64,000 bases of DNA, taken from Aptenodytes patagonicus. Taxonomy: Eukaryota > Chordata > Aves > Sphenisciformes > Spheniscidae. The DNA is taken from the NCBI RefSeq assembly GCF_965638725.1, contig NC_134952.1, positions 67,609,424 to 67,673,423 of the forward strand, in the 5' to 3' direction. The stretch's first letter is position 1. The number at the start of each line of letters is the position of its first letter. This document shows positions 42,201 through 52,488 of the stretch, piece by piece. Under the pieces are notes generated by a model. That model had not been told where the DNA came from. It did not search any database and saw only the letters and a list, made by a program, of their open reading frames with translations. A program made the translations under genes and the position numbers.

Positions 42201-44134
42201 CTCTTAAAATTGTATCTCATGGCTGAGGAAACTCCTATGACAGATAGGGGACCTCTATCTCCCTTCCCAAGTTACTCTCTATAAGCTTTAGATGTACTTA
42301 GTCTCTAGACATATATACAAGAACTTGATTAACAGCCAGGACTAAGGAGTCTAAAAGGGCTGGTGCCAGCTTTACCGCAGCCTTACCACAGCCAACCTTG
42401 TTTTCCTCTTCACTGCTTTTTTCCCTTTCACACTCAGCTACTCCTGTGATTCTGTTTGTGCAGAAGCAATACTGATTGTATTAATTTTGGCTTACGTTCC
42501 TCCTCAGGTGCAGCATCCAAGTTAGAAAGGGGAACTTTTGACACTGTTGCTTTAAACCCACAGGAATAACAGCTTTTTTAAAAAAAAAAGCAAAAAACAA
42601 AACCCAAAAAAACCCAAACACCAAAAACCCCAACAAAAAAAACCAAACCAAAATCCCCCTCCAGGTTTCTCGCACAGTAAAGTTATGCTCCTTGCAAATC
42701 TAAATCACTCTTTGCTAACTTGGCACACACTTTCCTTGACAGAATCACATTAAGAGAAATTAATTGATGATTATGCTAACATTCAGATTAATAACTCCCC
42801 CAGTAAATTTGATTTAGACTTTATATAGCCTTTTCATTTTAAGGAGGTAAAGCATAATTGTTTCATTTGCAGTAAGTGATCAGAGCAAAATCCTGTGTTA
42901 AGTAAAACTGTTTTCAAGCATTTTTTCTGGACATTTTACTATAAACTACTGAGCAAACAAGAAAAACCTTATTCTCCACACCCATATAAGTAGAATATTT
43001 ACCTACCATCAGCAGACAGATGAGCGTGCCTTTCATATGCTTTGTTTATTTCTAGAAAAGCTTTGTTCAAAACATTTTCCAAGTTCTCCTCCTCAGCAAG
43101 AAATTCTCTGGAAACAAACAAGTAAACAAAAAATTAAACTTCTTTCCAAGAAATATACATCTTGATCAATCTCTTCCATAGCCTTATCTCCACCCTGCAT
43201 GCATTGACTAATGCTGGATTTCAGTGAAAAGGTAATACGATTTTACTAATGATCTGCACTGGAAGCATAATCCTGTAATTCTGCAAATAGATAAAATTCA
43301 TCTTCCAACACCCAGGGATGTGACACAGAGATACAGAAGAATGTAAGCAAGCCGTAGGTCAGCAATCACAGTGACCCCCCATCTGAAAACAGTCAAGTCA
43401 CACTCTCTCTGTGTTCCCAGTCCTTTCCTGGAAGGTGAGTACAATTGTATTTTCCTTCTCTTATCTTTGTGGGCTTGCTCAATGGGGCAGGCACCATGCA
43501 GAATAAGTAGTTCATAGCATGTCCATTGTAATGGACTGTTCCAGTCTGGTGTTCCTGCTGTCCCCGCTGGGCTAGGTGGCTATATAACCTAGGAGGATTA
43601 GCGACAATATATGACCCACCGGTTCCCTTTCAGTCCTAAGGAAGGAATCACTACTGTAATTCATTTGACACGCATTTACTTGATGCACACTTACTTAATA
43701 TATTTTTCCATGTACTTATCACAGAAGTCTGCTGCTGCTGCCCCGCCATGTCCATCGTATACTGCAAAGTACAGGATATCCTCCGTCAGCTGGGCATAAT
43801 CAAACCGGTCTTCATTTTCCTTACGCTTCCCGATATGGCTAGCACAGCCCACGTTGGCCAGGCTGACTTTTGGAATCGGCTTTCCATACTTTATGCTTGG
43901 TGGGAGGAGAATAGGTTCGTCAATGCGATTGTCCCAGATGCCAAAGGTGTCCCACGTGGTAGGTCGCCCGCTCCCATCTGGATCGAAGCGGGAAGCACGG
44001 CGCTCGGAGGTGGAGCTGTAGCACGCAGCTGTCGGACGCTTCTCGTCTTGCAAGAGGCGGGATGTCAGCACAGCTCTCCTTCGTACTTGATACCCTCCGG
44101 TTCGTACCAAATTAATTAAAGTAGCTGTTGACAT
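33103..44134 (-). CDS. PPM1K: PPM1K (PP2Cm), mitochondrial Mg/Mn-dependent protein phosphatase, complete coding sequence
   Basis: PPM1K dephosphorylates the E1-alpha subunit of branched-chain alpha-ketoacid dehydrogenase in the mitochondrial matrix and so promotes Leu/Ile/Val breakdown (family knowledge). Exons on the minus strand: 44134-43695, 43107-43007, 35769-35604, 35074-34930, 33854-33720, 33234-33103. Together they are 1,119 bases, giving 372 residues, the length of the human enzyme. Residues 1 to about 35 are Arg-rich, Ser/Thr-rich and poor in acids early on ([14 protein letters not shown], then RRR), a mitochondrial presequence. PP2C motifs are intact: KENEDRF (Asp109), VYDGHGG (Asp127), [42 protein letters not shown] (Asp298) and GTEDNST (Asp337). 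All introns are GT-AG with consistent phase. The start ATG is the first in its exon after either candidate acceptor. Confidence 0.97.
33655..33678 (+). repeat. AACCA pentamer repeat
   Basis: Four to five AACCAA-type units in the PPM1K intron next to the TTDG exon; on the PPM1K sense strand it is TTGGTTTGG-type. Confidence 0.8.
33720..33854 (-). CDS. PPM1K: PPM1K coding exon: TTDG metal-binding motif
   Basis: Forty-five codons in phase 0 encoding [35 protein letters not shown] and VVTEQ. Asp298 of the TTDG motif binds metal in PP2C enzymes. Acceptor TTATTGCAG, donor GTAATG. Confidence 0.97.
33855..34929 (-). other. PPM1K intron, 1.1 kb
   Basis: No exon, RNA gene or identifiable repeat seen. 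The flanking introns 33235-33719 and 35075-35603 are also short; the latter contains a MIR-like fragment. Confidence 0.6.
34930..35074 (-). CDS. PPM1K: PPM1K coding exon: RSIGD motif
   Basis: Encodes [34 protein letters not shown] and PETKRVQ. Acceptor TGGACAG, donor GTAAAA. Confidence 0.97.
35255..35355 (+). mobile_element. MIR-like SINE fragment
   Basis: AGTCCTGACCTGGG, then CTTGGCTCTAACTTGGC, then GTCTTGGACAAGTC resemble the MIR/CORE-SINE core ('tcctggctct... gtgaccttgggcaagtc'). It is heavily diverged and lies in a PPM1K intron. Judged by eye only. Confidence 0.45.
35604..35769 (-). CDS. PPM1K: PPM1K coding exon: central PP2C motifs
   Basis: Encodes [38 protein letters not shown] and [14 protein letters not shown]. 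Phase-matched on both sides (begins with two bases of Ala181, ends with two of Arg236). Donor GTACCT. Confidence 0.96.
38937..38975 (+). repeat. AT-rich microsatellite
   Basis: TTTATTTATTTATG followed by (TA) dinucleotides and TTTATATATA. Confidence 0.8.
42112..42182 (+). repeat. T-rich / GTTTT repeat, one arm of a possible inverted pair
   Basis: Runs of T and GTTTT units; an A-rich AAAAC-type tract about 400 bases on (42576-42655) is complementary to it. Confidence 0.7.
42576..42655 (+). repeat. A-rich / AAAAC-CCAAA repeat, second arm of a possible inverted pair
   Basis: Low-complexity A- and AAC-rich sequence, complementary in type to the tract at 42112-42182. Confidence 0.7.
43007..43107 (-). 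CDS. PPM1K: PPM1K coding exon: helical segment of PP2C domain
   Basis: A small 101-base exon encoding [20 protein letters not shown] and [13 protein letters not shown], ending one base into Ala181. It aligns with the human LETLLTLAFLEIDKAF region and is the most diverged part of the protein. Acceptor TTTCCAG (a second AG two bases on would break the phase), donor GTAGGT. Confidence 0.93.
43695..44134 (-). CDS. PPM1K: PPM1K first coding exon: presequence and N-terminal PP2C motifs
   Basis: Encodes residues 1-146 and two bases of Lys147. It includes the mitochondrial presequence, the [20 protein letters not shown] segment typical of PPM1K, KENEDRF and VYDGHGG. Donor GTAAGT. Position 131 is Ala where I recall Pro in human (HGGA for HGGP). 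Confidence 0.97.
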
Positions 44135-44222
44135 AACTTGTCTTCACAAAGATTTGTGGGAATAAAAGATCAGGAATAAAAGATAAGCAGCTGCTGGAAT
44201 GTCTTCGAGAACAAAGAGAAAA
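44135..44222 (-). other. PPM1K: PPM1K 5'UTR part of the first coding exon (inferred)
   Basis: On the minus strand two pyrimidine-rich acceptors precede the ATG: one ends CCTGATCAG (exon from 44222), the other CTCGAAG (exon from 44202). No other ATG lies between either site and the start codon. The choice between them cannot be made from sequence. Confidence 0.4.
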
Positions 44223-45039
44223 CTGATCAGGAAACAAGAAGCACAGGAAGGGGAATTTTCAGTTACATCATTCAGGAAACAAGGTCACCCTCAGAGCCCG
44301 CTAATCATGCATAGCACAGCACTGCCTAGGAGAAACTACAGAGGAATCTGTATGACTCACTGAGAAACAATCCTACACAGACCAGCCCACATCTAATGGG
44401 GAGTACTACAGATAGGTCAAGGTAAGGCATTTCTGCTGGCCACCTGCATAATGATATCCTGAATTGTCAAAGGTTGAAGAGGTTGTGATGGAGCAAATGA
44501 GAGTGATAATGACTTTGCTCCATGTCAGCTAAAATATGAATATGTGAAAATATGAGGTAAGGTCATGAAAAAGAGCTTATCACGCATGCTCTTCAAACAA
44601 TTGCTGAAACATCTGCACTGTGGCTCCCAGGGGGGAAGGCAGGAGAAATATATTTGCTTAGATTTTAAAGAGATTTTTCATTTGCACATGATATTCGGTT
44701 CTGTCACATTTATTGAGGACTTGAACAATACTTTTCAACACAGACCTGTAAAGTGAATTGTGATTTTTCTTAGGCTATCTAAGAATGACCACTAAGAGTG
44801 AATCCACGGACATACACAACTGCACTCACAAACTTCCCCCCAAAAAAATGTTTTGTCTGGCCTGCAGTTCTCTGCCACCTAACCCTGAAATGGGCTCCCT
44901 TGGCTAACACAGGCAAGCAAGATCTTCTACTGGCGTCTCAGATCTCTTTTCTACCCCAAATAAATTAAACACACCACTTGGCTCAGCACAGATAAAAATT
45001 CACTGATGATGATTCATCTAGCATGCTGAAAAATGTAGA

Positions 45040-45200
45040 AAGATTGGCTTATTTAACCTTTTGCAGAGTAACACCCAACTTCATGAAAGTCCAGCAGGCT
45101 GGGATGCAGTTTGTAGTAAGTCCATGTTGTTGCACCGGAGTAATTTGAACTGGACTATCAGATCACTGTAACTAACCACACTAAATTTTAAGTGAGGGAT
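45040..45200 (+). repeat. Diverged direct repeat, copy A
   Basis: Shares GAGTAAC, CAACTT..AT.AAA, CCAG....GCTGGGA, TGTTGTTGCACC and AACT..CCAC.. in the same order with copy B 620 bases downstream. It could be an old interspersed repeat or a local duplication. Confidence 0.5.
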
Positions 45201-45654
45201 TTCTAAATTGCTCAAAGTTTGTTGAGAGCAAAATTATGAGCGGAAGGTATTATATGCCATAATAAAGGAATTAAAAATATGCAGGCTCACAGTGAATGCC
45301 AAAAAAAAAAAAGATGGCAGAGTGGTCTGACATAATCGAGCAGCAAAGAGCAACACATATACCCCAGAGACGCTGTAATTCTGAGCTGGAGTGCCTTGCC
45401 GTTGTACTTTCCCCATGCCAATCACAATTGCATCTGTAGATTGGAAATATTTGTTAAAACTACTTTTTTAAGTTACTAGACAAAATCCGGGTGCTTGCAA
45501 AAACACGCAGTCAAAGGTAACTTAATAAGTGGTTGCTTTAGTAGAAAATGGCTGTGACATGAGCTTTCTGGAGGCCTCCATTAAACTTGTCATTCACAGC
45601 TCAAAGCACGTTGCTTCAGATGCTCTTGGTTTACCTTTCATGCAATTCTTAGAT

Positions 45655-45800
45655 GAAGAAAGGTTTCTTTACTTAGCACTTAGAGAGTAACTGTCAACTT
45701 GATAAAAGGCCAGACGTGCTGGGAATCACTGTTGTTGCACCAGATGAATATGGGCTAGGCCACCAGGCGAGTGGAACTGACCACTTGGAATTTTAGGATT
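45655..45800 (+). repeat. Diverged direct repeat, copy B
   Basis: Second copy of the segment described at 45040. Shared strings include AGAGTAAC, TGTTGTTGCACC and GAACTGACCAC. Confidence 0.5.
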
Positions 45801-47655
45801 TTCCATTTTATTGCGGGGTGACAGCAACATCACATCCTTATTTCAGTATACTTACAGGTATTTAAAAACTGATTTACTTTCTTGAGTTGCTTTTTCTTTT
45901 GTTACCCTTGACTCATAACAACTGTATGTTAACTTCCTTCTGTGAAACACAGCACGACCAAATTGAAAGCCTGCCAATTAACAAAACCCACACTTGGTTT
46001 CACGTCTGTCCGCTTGAAAGGAGAACATGAAATGTTAGCTATATTTAGATTTCCCAATATCCACAGCATGAATCGGAGGATTACTGCAAAATCCCAAGCT
46101 AATTAATGCATTTGTTCCCTATCAAATTCAGCTCTCAAAAGGCCTTTTTTTCCAGGCAAGTACAAATACTGATGACGGTTTCGCTTTTCAGGTGTCTCTG
46201 CAAGTCAGGAGTAGGAACCTGATCTTTAGTTTCTGTGATGTAAATAGTTATGCTTTCAGTTGGACATATAACAGCCTGCGCTTTCCTAACTGATATGTTT
46301 GCAAACACAGGGCAAGCCTATCTGGGCAAAACAAGACCGAGGTATTGAAGAGGGGGGCACTGGTGTTAAAGCCAAAGTCCAAGAGATACAGTTGTAGGTG
46401 GAAATCTGTTTTGAGGTGCTCCATCTGATCCTGTTAATCGGTACACGTTTAACTTAAAGAAATAGCTCCTGCAGACAGACATGGAAATACAATGCTTAAA
46501 GCGAGCGATTAAACTGTAGTTCAACACACGTGGTGCCCCTTTTACAGGCTGGCTGCTTCCTGGCAGATGGAAATTTTCCAGACTGCGAGAAGGCAAAAAA
46601 AAAGAAACCCGGAAGAAAGAGAAGGCACGCCTGCTGCCCCAGGGGATTAAACGTATTTAAAAAGGAATTTAAAACTCTTAACAGGTATAAGTGCACTTGC
46701 CTTGCATGCTTTCCAAGCCCCACAGATGTGGGCAGTACTGTATGTTTCTGTATGTTAAGCTCATCTTAAATAATTTTTTTTAAATCTGTGACAATAGAAT
46801 CTCACCTCCTGCCTCGATAACAAACTGCACGGACAGCAGCAATTTAAAGAGGCTTCTGCTGCTACTTACTAATTACGAATTAGTACCCGACCGACTGACT
46901 GAGCTAGGAGAGGTTTATTCTACGTATACAAAAGCTGTGCAGTTACGTTAGGGCAGCACCGTGTGAGCCTCTGAGGAAAGGCTGATGTAACCAGCACAGA
47001 CCTCCTCTTTAATGCAAGTCCCCCCATGACGGGAGAGGGGTCTCTGCTGCAGCCCTTTCCTCCCGGCTGCGGTGAAGGGCTGGGCCGAGGGACGCGCGGG
47101 CAGGTCAGAGGCTACTCCTCGCTTCTCCACCGCCGCCTTCGTGCACGAGCGGAGCGCGGCCTAACGGCGAGGGCGCGGGCCGGGACCCAGCCCCGGCTGC
47201 CACATCTAAGCGGGCAGAGCGAGCGGAAACCCCGCGCAGCAGCCGCAGCTGGAGGAGAAGGAAACGCAGAGAAGGGAGGAAGGCAAGTAAGCCCCCAGCC
47301 CTGCGAAGCAGCCCCCGGCGCTGCCCCTGCGGCCGCTCGCCCGGAGACCTATGGTGTCCGTTGGTTTCCTCCTTCCCGCCCGCTGTTCCCCCCGCAGCCG
47401 CGGCCGCGGCCGGGGCCGCGCTCGCCGGGCCGCCCGCCTTCCCCTGCCGAGGCTCCTGAGACCGCACCTGCCGCCGCCGGCGGAGGGGACCGGTGTCAGT
47501 AAGCGGGAGCGGAGCACGCCTCCTCCCCAGGGCAGGCTCGCTGCCCCCGCCCGGAGCCCCGCGCCGCCCATCCCGCTCCCCTCGCCGAAACGGGCGAGCG
47601 GAGGGAGACGTTTCCGAGCACTGGCTCCCCACCACGCTCCCCGCGGCGGCCGGGG

Positions 47656-47705
47656 TCCCCTCTCCTCTCCTCTCCTCCCCTCCCCTCCCTTCCCCCAACC
47701 CCAGG
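47656..47705 (+). repeat. Polypyrimidine CCTCT/CCCCT tract
   Basis: About 50 bases of almost pure C/T (G/A on the PPM1K strand), ending CCTTCCCCCAACCCC. On the minus strand it has at least four G-runs and sits about 110-155 bases after the inferred first donor. Confidence 0.8.
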
Positions 47706-47784
47706 CCCCGGGCAGACTGGGCCGTTAAGGGGCCCCGGCGCTAAACGTCGGCGCGGCCGCCGGGCTGCCTCGGGGGACCGGTCC

Positions 47785-47805
47785 GGGGGGGGGGGGGGCG
47801 GGGGC
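47785..47805 (+). repeat. G14 run at CpG island
   Basis: G14, C, then G5, immediately past the inferred PPM1K first-exon donor in the intron direction. Confidence 0.85.
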
Positions 47806-47811
47806 CCTTAC

Positions 47812-48150
47812 CTCCTTCCGCGCCCGGACAGCCGGCGGCGGCGGCGGGGAGCTGCGCCCCAGCGGTGCAAAGCGGCGCCTCCCCCGACCGAGGCTGCCGA
47901 GGCGCGGGCCGCGCTGCCGCCCGCTGGCTTTTCCCCCGGCCCCGCCCCGCCGACCAGCCGGAGCCCGCCGAGCCAATCGGGCGGCGGCGGGGGCCGTCCC
48001 GCCGCGGCCCTGCCCCCCGCCGCCCCCAATGGCGGCCGCCTCGGCGGCCGAGCCTCCCCCCCCGCCCCCACCCCGCCCCGACCGCCGCGCGCCCGGCCGT
48101 CGGCCGTGACGGGCCCCCTGCCGCCAGGGGCCCGGGGGGACGGCGCCGCC
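47812..48150 (-). other. PPM1K: Inferred non-coding first exon of PPM1K
   Basis: A strong donor AAGGAG|GTAAGG lies on the minus strand with the GT at 47811-47810, inside the CpG island. The upstream end is a guess based on GC and CCAAT boxes at 47940-48075. The mammalian gene also begins with a non-coding exon, as I recall. Confidence 0.45.
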
Positions 48151-48480
48151 GGGCCCGGCAGGGGAGGCCGGCAGCCGGCGGGCCGGGGGAGAGCAAGGCC
48201 CCGAGGCGGCTCTTGCCGGGGGCGTTGCGGCGGCCCCGCGCCTGCCTTCTCGCCGCGCCACGCCTTTCCAGCGGAGGCGGCTCTTGCTTGTCTCCGTCCT
48301 CCCCCTCGCAGGGGCGAGGGACCGGAGGAGGGAGACCGGTACGGCCTTGGCCGAGGCGAAGGCGTCGTGCTCGCGGCGCCGCCCCGGCGGTGTCCCTGCA
48401 GAGCCCCCTGTTTGCGCTCCGCCGCCTTCCTCGCCCCGCGAAGCCAATGTCGGCCGGGTGGAAAGCCCGACTGCAAGGAC

Positions 48481-51400
48481 GCGCAGGCTGTGTCTGCACC
48501 TACTGCACATGGGCTTCTCAGGAGGGCCTTAGGAAAAGTGTGTATCGCGTTAAGGAAAAATACGGCAATAGATTTAGAACACAGTTGGGCGCTGCTGCAA
48601 GGCGGCTGTTTCTATGAAAAAACCCTGCCGCCTCTTTCTTACTTGACCCGTGTCCAAACGGCAGCTTAAAGAGGTTATTTGCATGGTGCTCTGCTACTGA
48701 CACCATCTTTGACCTTTGACGCAATTTGGCAAATTGGATGACTCTAATTACAAAAGCCTTTGAAACGCACCTTCCTATTGACCTCATGCTGTCCACTAGA
48801 GACAAGAGTACCTGAAAACAGAAACCTGAAGAGAAAAATGCGAGCCGACATAGTTTCCATAGGAGCTTAAGGAGGCCACTGCCAAGTTTATCCCAGATAC
48901 TCGTGAGGTAAGGAAGTTTTTGGGTTTTTGTTTTGTTGTTGGTTTTTTTTTATTTCAAGAGCGTTATCTCCTCTAACTTTTCTTTGTCATTGACTTTGAC
49001 GTTACCTTATAAAAAGCCCTTTAAAATGTGATACTGGACCTGTAGGTTTACAGACTTACGATTTCAATTTCCCAACTAGGGACTTCACAAAGGCACCAAT
49101 ATTTCAGGGAACCAAGTTCTTCGGTCTCCTGACTATGAGTACAGATTCTTAACAACTTGGATCTATGTATCTGTATCTAGTGCTGTTATTAGGTGGCATC
49201 CTTAATCTGTCAAAGCCGCCATTAATATTTATCATCCAGTGCAATGTCATCTTTACTGTGTTCTGAACAGAGCTTGATGTCAGCTGTCTCCCTTCTTTAT
49301 TCAGCAGGGGAGAGCTAAGCAGTCCTAGCGCGCACTGCACGGTGCGCCTTGACTGCAAAATCCATCGGCTTCTGGCTTCCCAGCAACAGAAAAGCAGCAA
49401 GAAAACCCCTCAGAGCTCTCACTGTACGGGTCTACGTGTAGAGGAAGGGGTTAGGTAAGCATGGTAGCACCTACCAGATTGTTCTGGTTTCCAGATGTGT
49501 GGCGTCCCACTCAACATTTAGAATGAAATTTGACCCTGTGAGTCTTTTGGGGATAGCAATGCAGTTGTCTGTCACTGCGGGTTGTTCCCTGGTTCCCATT
49601 TGTCCTCAGTGAGACAAAGGAAGAACAATGCCCCGTGGAAACCAGTTCTCCTGGCATCGGACAAAGAGCGGCAGTTCTCCTGAGCAGAAGTGATCCATAC
49701 AGAAGTGTATCCAAACTAGCGCAGAGATTTATCGAGCATGAAAACAGGACGTTACCCTTTAAAACAGGCATTGCTATTTACAGAGCGGTGCCAGCAGGGG
49801 CTTCCCAGAAGTGTCAGGGACCTATATGATATTAGGCATAAGTGCTGAGAGACAACTTCTGCCCTTGATAGTTTGCAGTGAAAGCCAGCACGGAAATGAT
49901 AAATGTTTCATATGCAATGGAACTACTCTTATATTTACAGGGTTTTGGAAGGTAAGTGGGAGGCAGCTGAAGGGGCAGCAGCAGCAATTTGAGGTGGCAG
50001 GAGAAAAGAGGCAGCAGGCGTAAGAAGGACTTTGTGAGAAGGGAGCAGGCTTAAAGATGAGGCCAGGGCACAATGGCAAGGATCCGCAGGGGAATAGGAG
50101 GGGGTGGGGGGGATAGGCTATGGTGCGGCACTTGGTACTTTGAGGGGCCTCTGACAGCACTCAGAGGGCAGGATGCCAAGAAATTCAGAAACAGGGAGGG
50201 CAGGAACTTGTTCTACGCAACATTTGTTTTCGACTACAAACAGTTAATTTGGACTTCCCCCTTGCATCTTTTTTCCCTAAAGGATGAGCTAAGTTTTCTA
50301 GATTCCATCTCTCCTAACAAGGAATTTCTGCTCCTGCAAGATTATCTTTCTTGCTCTTTTCTGTCTTACTGCTTCTGGTTTTGCTTCTCCATCATGTTCC
50401 CGACCTTTCCCTCCCCTGCCGCCCATTCTGCTTTATTTTGTTCTCCTTTTCCTTCACAATTTGCATATATTTTTCTGTGATTATTTCTTTCCTGCTACCT
50501 CTCTTCCATTTTTTACTCATCCTTCTTTTCTGCGTGCTTCCATCTTTGGATTCTAAAAGCTTAACTGACTGTCTCGTGTGACTGGAAGACAAACCAAACT
50601 ACCGGGGGCAGGGGGAAGTTGGTTGCCAGTGTGCTAGCATGCTGTCCTGCCCAGCGTTGTAACTGAACACACAGCAGCTGTGATTCTTCGGTGGGTGGAA
50701 AAGAAACGTCCATTGTAATCTCCATGTATTAGATCTCACATCAAGCTAGAAATGTGGAGCAAACTTACTAGAAATTTGCAGAGCAAATTCTGAACACTGT
50801 ACTTTTCTCACCAGCACGATGTGCTCTGCAATGCCTGACGTAACAAGTGGGAAAACTTACTTTTTCACCATGCTTTCTATCCTCATAAGTGAAGAATTGT
50901 TCCCTATGGTACACTCCTAGCTAATTATCTCTCTGTACTCTCTAGGTTTGCTAGCAGATCAGAAGAGACCAGAAAACATCCCGTGGCTGTGACGAAGGGA
51001 AGTAGCCACCCTCTTAACACTGACCTTCAAATAATTGGCAACAGCTATCATTTTTCATGGCACTTTTCAAAGGCAGCCCTTCAAAATCAGGTGAGCTAAT
51101 ATGGGAAAGGTGTGCATGGCTGCTGTCAGACCTTAAGTGCGCCGAGAAGCTCTACATGCTCTACCCCTGCCGTGGGCATTTGGCTGCCTTTGCTTGTGTC
51201 CAGCCCTGGCATGGCCCAGCTGTCAGCACAGACCTTGGTGCTGGGAAAGGAGCTGCGGGAAACCTTATTGGGGATCTCTGTCCCTTGGCTCGGGAGCCGA
51301 AGTTAAGCTCAGGCCCTTGCCCAAACTATGCTGTAGGTATGCCCACGCCTGGCCGTGTACCTCGCTGATCCTGTGCTTCCCTGGCTGATGTAACTTCCTG

Positions 51401-52279
51401 GCTTGACCTTGAACCTGTCTTGTCTCTATGGTCAGGCTTGGTGGTCCTTGGACCATGGCTGACCCCTGTTGCTGTCACCAGATGGCCTGGCTCTCCTTGT
51501 TTGGGTGCCGTGGGGCTGTCAGTGAGGTCCCTGCCTGCCTCGCTGTCACCCTTATCCCCAGCTTGCCTGCCCTGGTGGAGCAGCCATGCTTCCCCTTGCT
51601 GACAAGGACTGCACACAGTCCTCAGGGTGTGGGTGAAAAGCGTCTTCCTTCTTCCAGGGAAATGTGCTTTTTGGCACTCTTGCCAGGTATTGCCCTTGCA
51701 TGAATAATAATAGCGTTAACATTGAAACATGACTAAGAAAGCTAATCAGTGTTCTGATGGGAAACAAGAAATAGAAAAGTGAAACCGTATTATTTTTGGC
51801 ACTGTTCAAATGACGTGCAATGCCTAATTCTCAAACTCATGCTCCATACTTTTACAGGTCATGTGACATCCCTTGTGTGCTTAGACTTTAGGATATGATA
51901 GTCTTGTTTCCTCTGGTTATCTTATTCAATGAGGTTCTGTCTCATTTAGGACCCATGACTTACACAGAGAGAGAAGGCATTCTGAAACAGGACAGTTATG
52001 GTGCAACTTGAGCAGATTCACAGGAGCGCCCAGATCAAACTGCTGGCTCTAAACCAGTTCTCATTCATAGGAAAGACGGGAGTCAGCTGCACATCTGTTG
52101 CCACAGGACTCCTCTCAATTCAGATGACATGGCTTGCTTCTGTCCCGGTAAAGGTGGAAAATAAACTCCTATATCTAAACACTGTACACTTTCTGGAAAG
52201 GTCAGATCAAAAGCATGCCTAGAGGATTAGCTGTAGTCATTGAAACAAAAGTCAGGTTTCTGTACTTAGTGATCCCAGG
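48481..52279. other. Non-genic stretch right of the PPM1K promoter
   Basis: No recognised exon. A plus-strand donor-like sequence CGTGAG|GTAAGG lies at 48907-48908, which might end a first exon of a divergent transcript from the CpG island. A GC-rich block at about 51040-51710 keeps several frames open but translates to nothing known, and may be degenerate transposon sequence. Confidence 0.5.
48710..48722 (-). promoter_or_regulatory. Candidate DR1 nuclear-receptor element upstream of PPM1K
   Basis: The minus strand reads GCGTCAAAGGTCA: two AGGTCA-like halves with one-base spacing, the type bound by HNF4, PPAR/RXR or COUP-TF. It lies a few hundred bases upstream of the CpG island. Binding is inference. 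Confidence 0.35.
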
Positions 52280-52488
52280 TGTGGTGGGTTAATCTTGGCT
52301 GGCTGCCAGGTGCCCACCAAGCCGCTCTGTCACTCCCCCTTCTCAGCAAGCAGTGCCAGCACTGCTCAGCAGTAGCCAAAACACTGGTGTGTTTTCAACA
52401 CCACTGTAGCTACAAATACAAAGCACAGCACTATGAGGGCTACTATGGGGAAAGTTAACTACATCCCAGCCAGACCCAATATACTATG
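52280..52488 (+). mobile_element. Internally deleted solo LTR, same family as the copy at 16994
   Basis: Begins TGTGGTGGGTTAATCTTGGC and, after about 75 bases, jumps to sequence matching the last third of the longer copy (AGCCAAAACACTGGT shared exactly). About 350 bases of the middle are missing. No retroviral gene is present. Confidence 0.7.

Larger units (their letters stand above)
35770..43006 (-). other. PPM1K intron, 7.2 kb
   Basis: No nested gene or exon recognised. It contains a TATA-type microsatellite at 38937-38975, a T-rich/GTTTT tract at 42112-42182 and a complementary A-rich/AAAAC tract at 42576-42655. The remainder is AT-rich unique-looking sequence. Confidence 0.6.
44223..47811 (-). 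other. PPM1K 5' intron with duplicated segment
   Basis: Inferred intron between the non-coding first exon and the first coding exon. It holds two diverged copies of a roughly 140-base segment (about 45040-45200 and 45655-45800) and, near the CpG island, a C-rich polypyrimidine tract (47656-47705). No coding exon is recognised. Confidence 0.5.
47030..48480. promoter_or_regulatory. PPM1K: CpG island, PPM1K promoter region
   Basis: A 1.4-kb block very rich in G+C and CpG in otherwise AT-rich DNA. It contains repeated GC boxes (CCCCGCCC near 47940, 48060 and 48070), CCAAT at about 47971 and 48025, and CCAATGGCGGC resembling a YY1 element. It covers the presumed non-coding first exon of PPM1K. 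The long ORFs on both strands here follow from the base composition. Confidence 0.75.

Noticed and set aside
43631-44119. Plus-strand ORF of 123 codons opposite the PPM1K first coding exon.
   Set aside because: It is the antisense shadow of a well-supported exon.
47105-48669. Many long overlapping ORFs (up to 261 codons) on both strands.
   Set aside because: They all lie in the CpG island, where stop codons are rare; translations are Ala/Gly/Pro/Arg-rich in every frame with no recognisable domain.
51057-51703. Cluster of 60-103 codon ORFs on both strands.
   Set aside because: GC-rich low-stop sequence; mutually overlapping frames and no known product.
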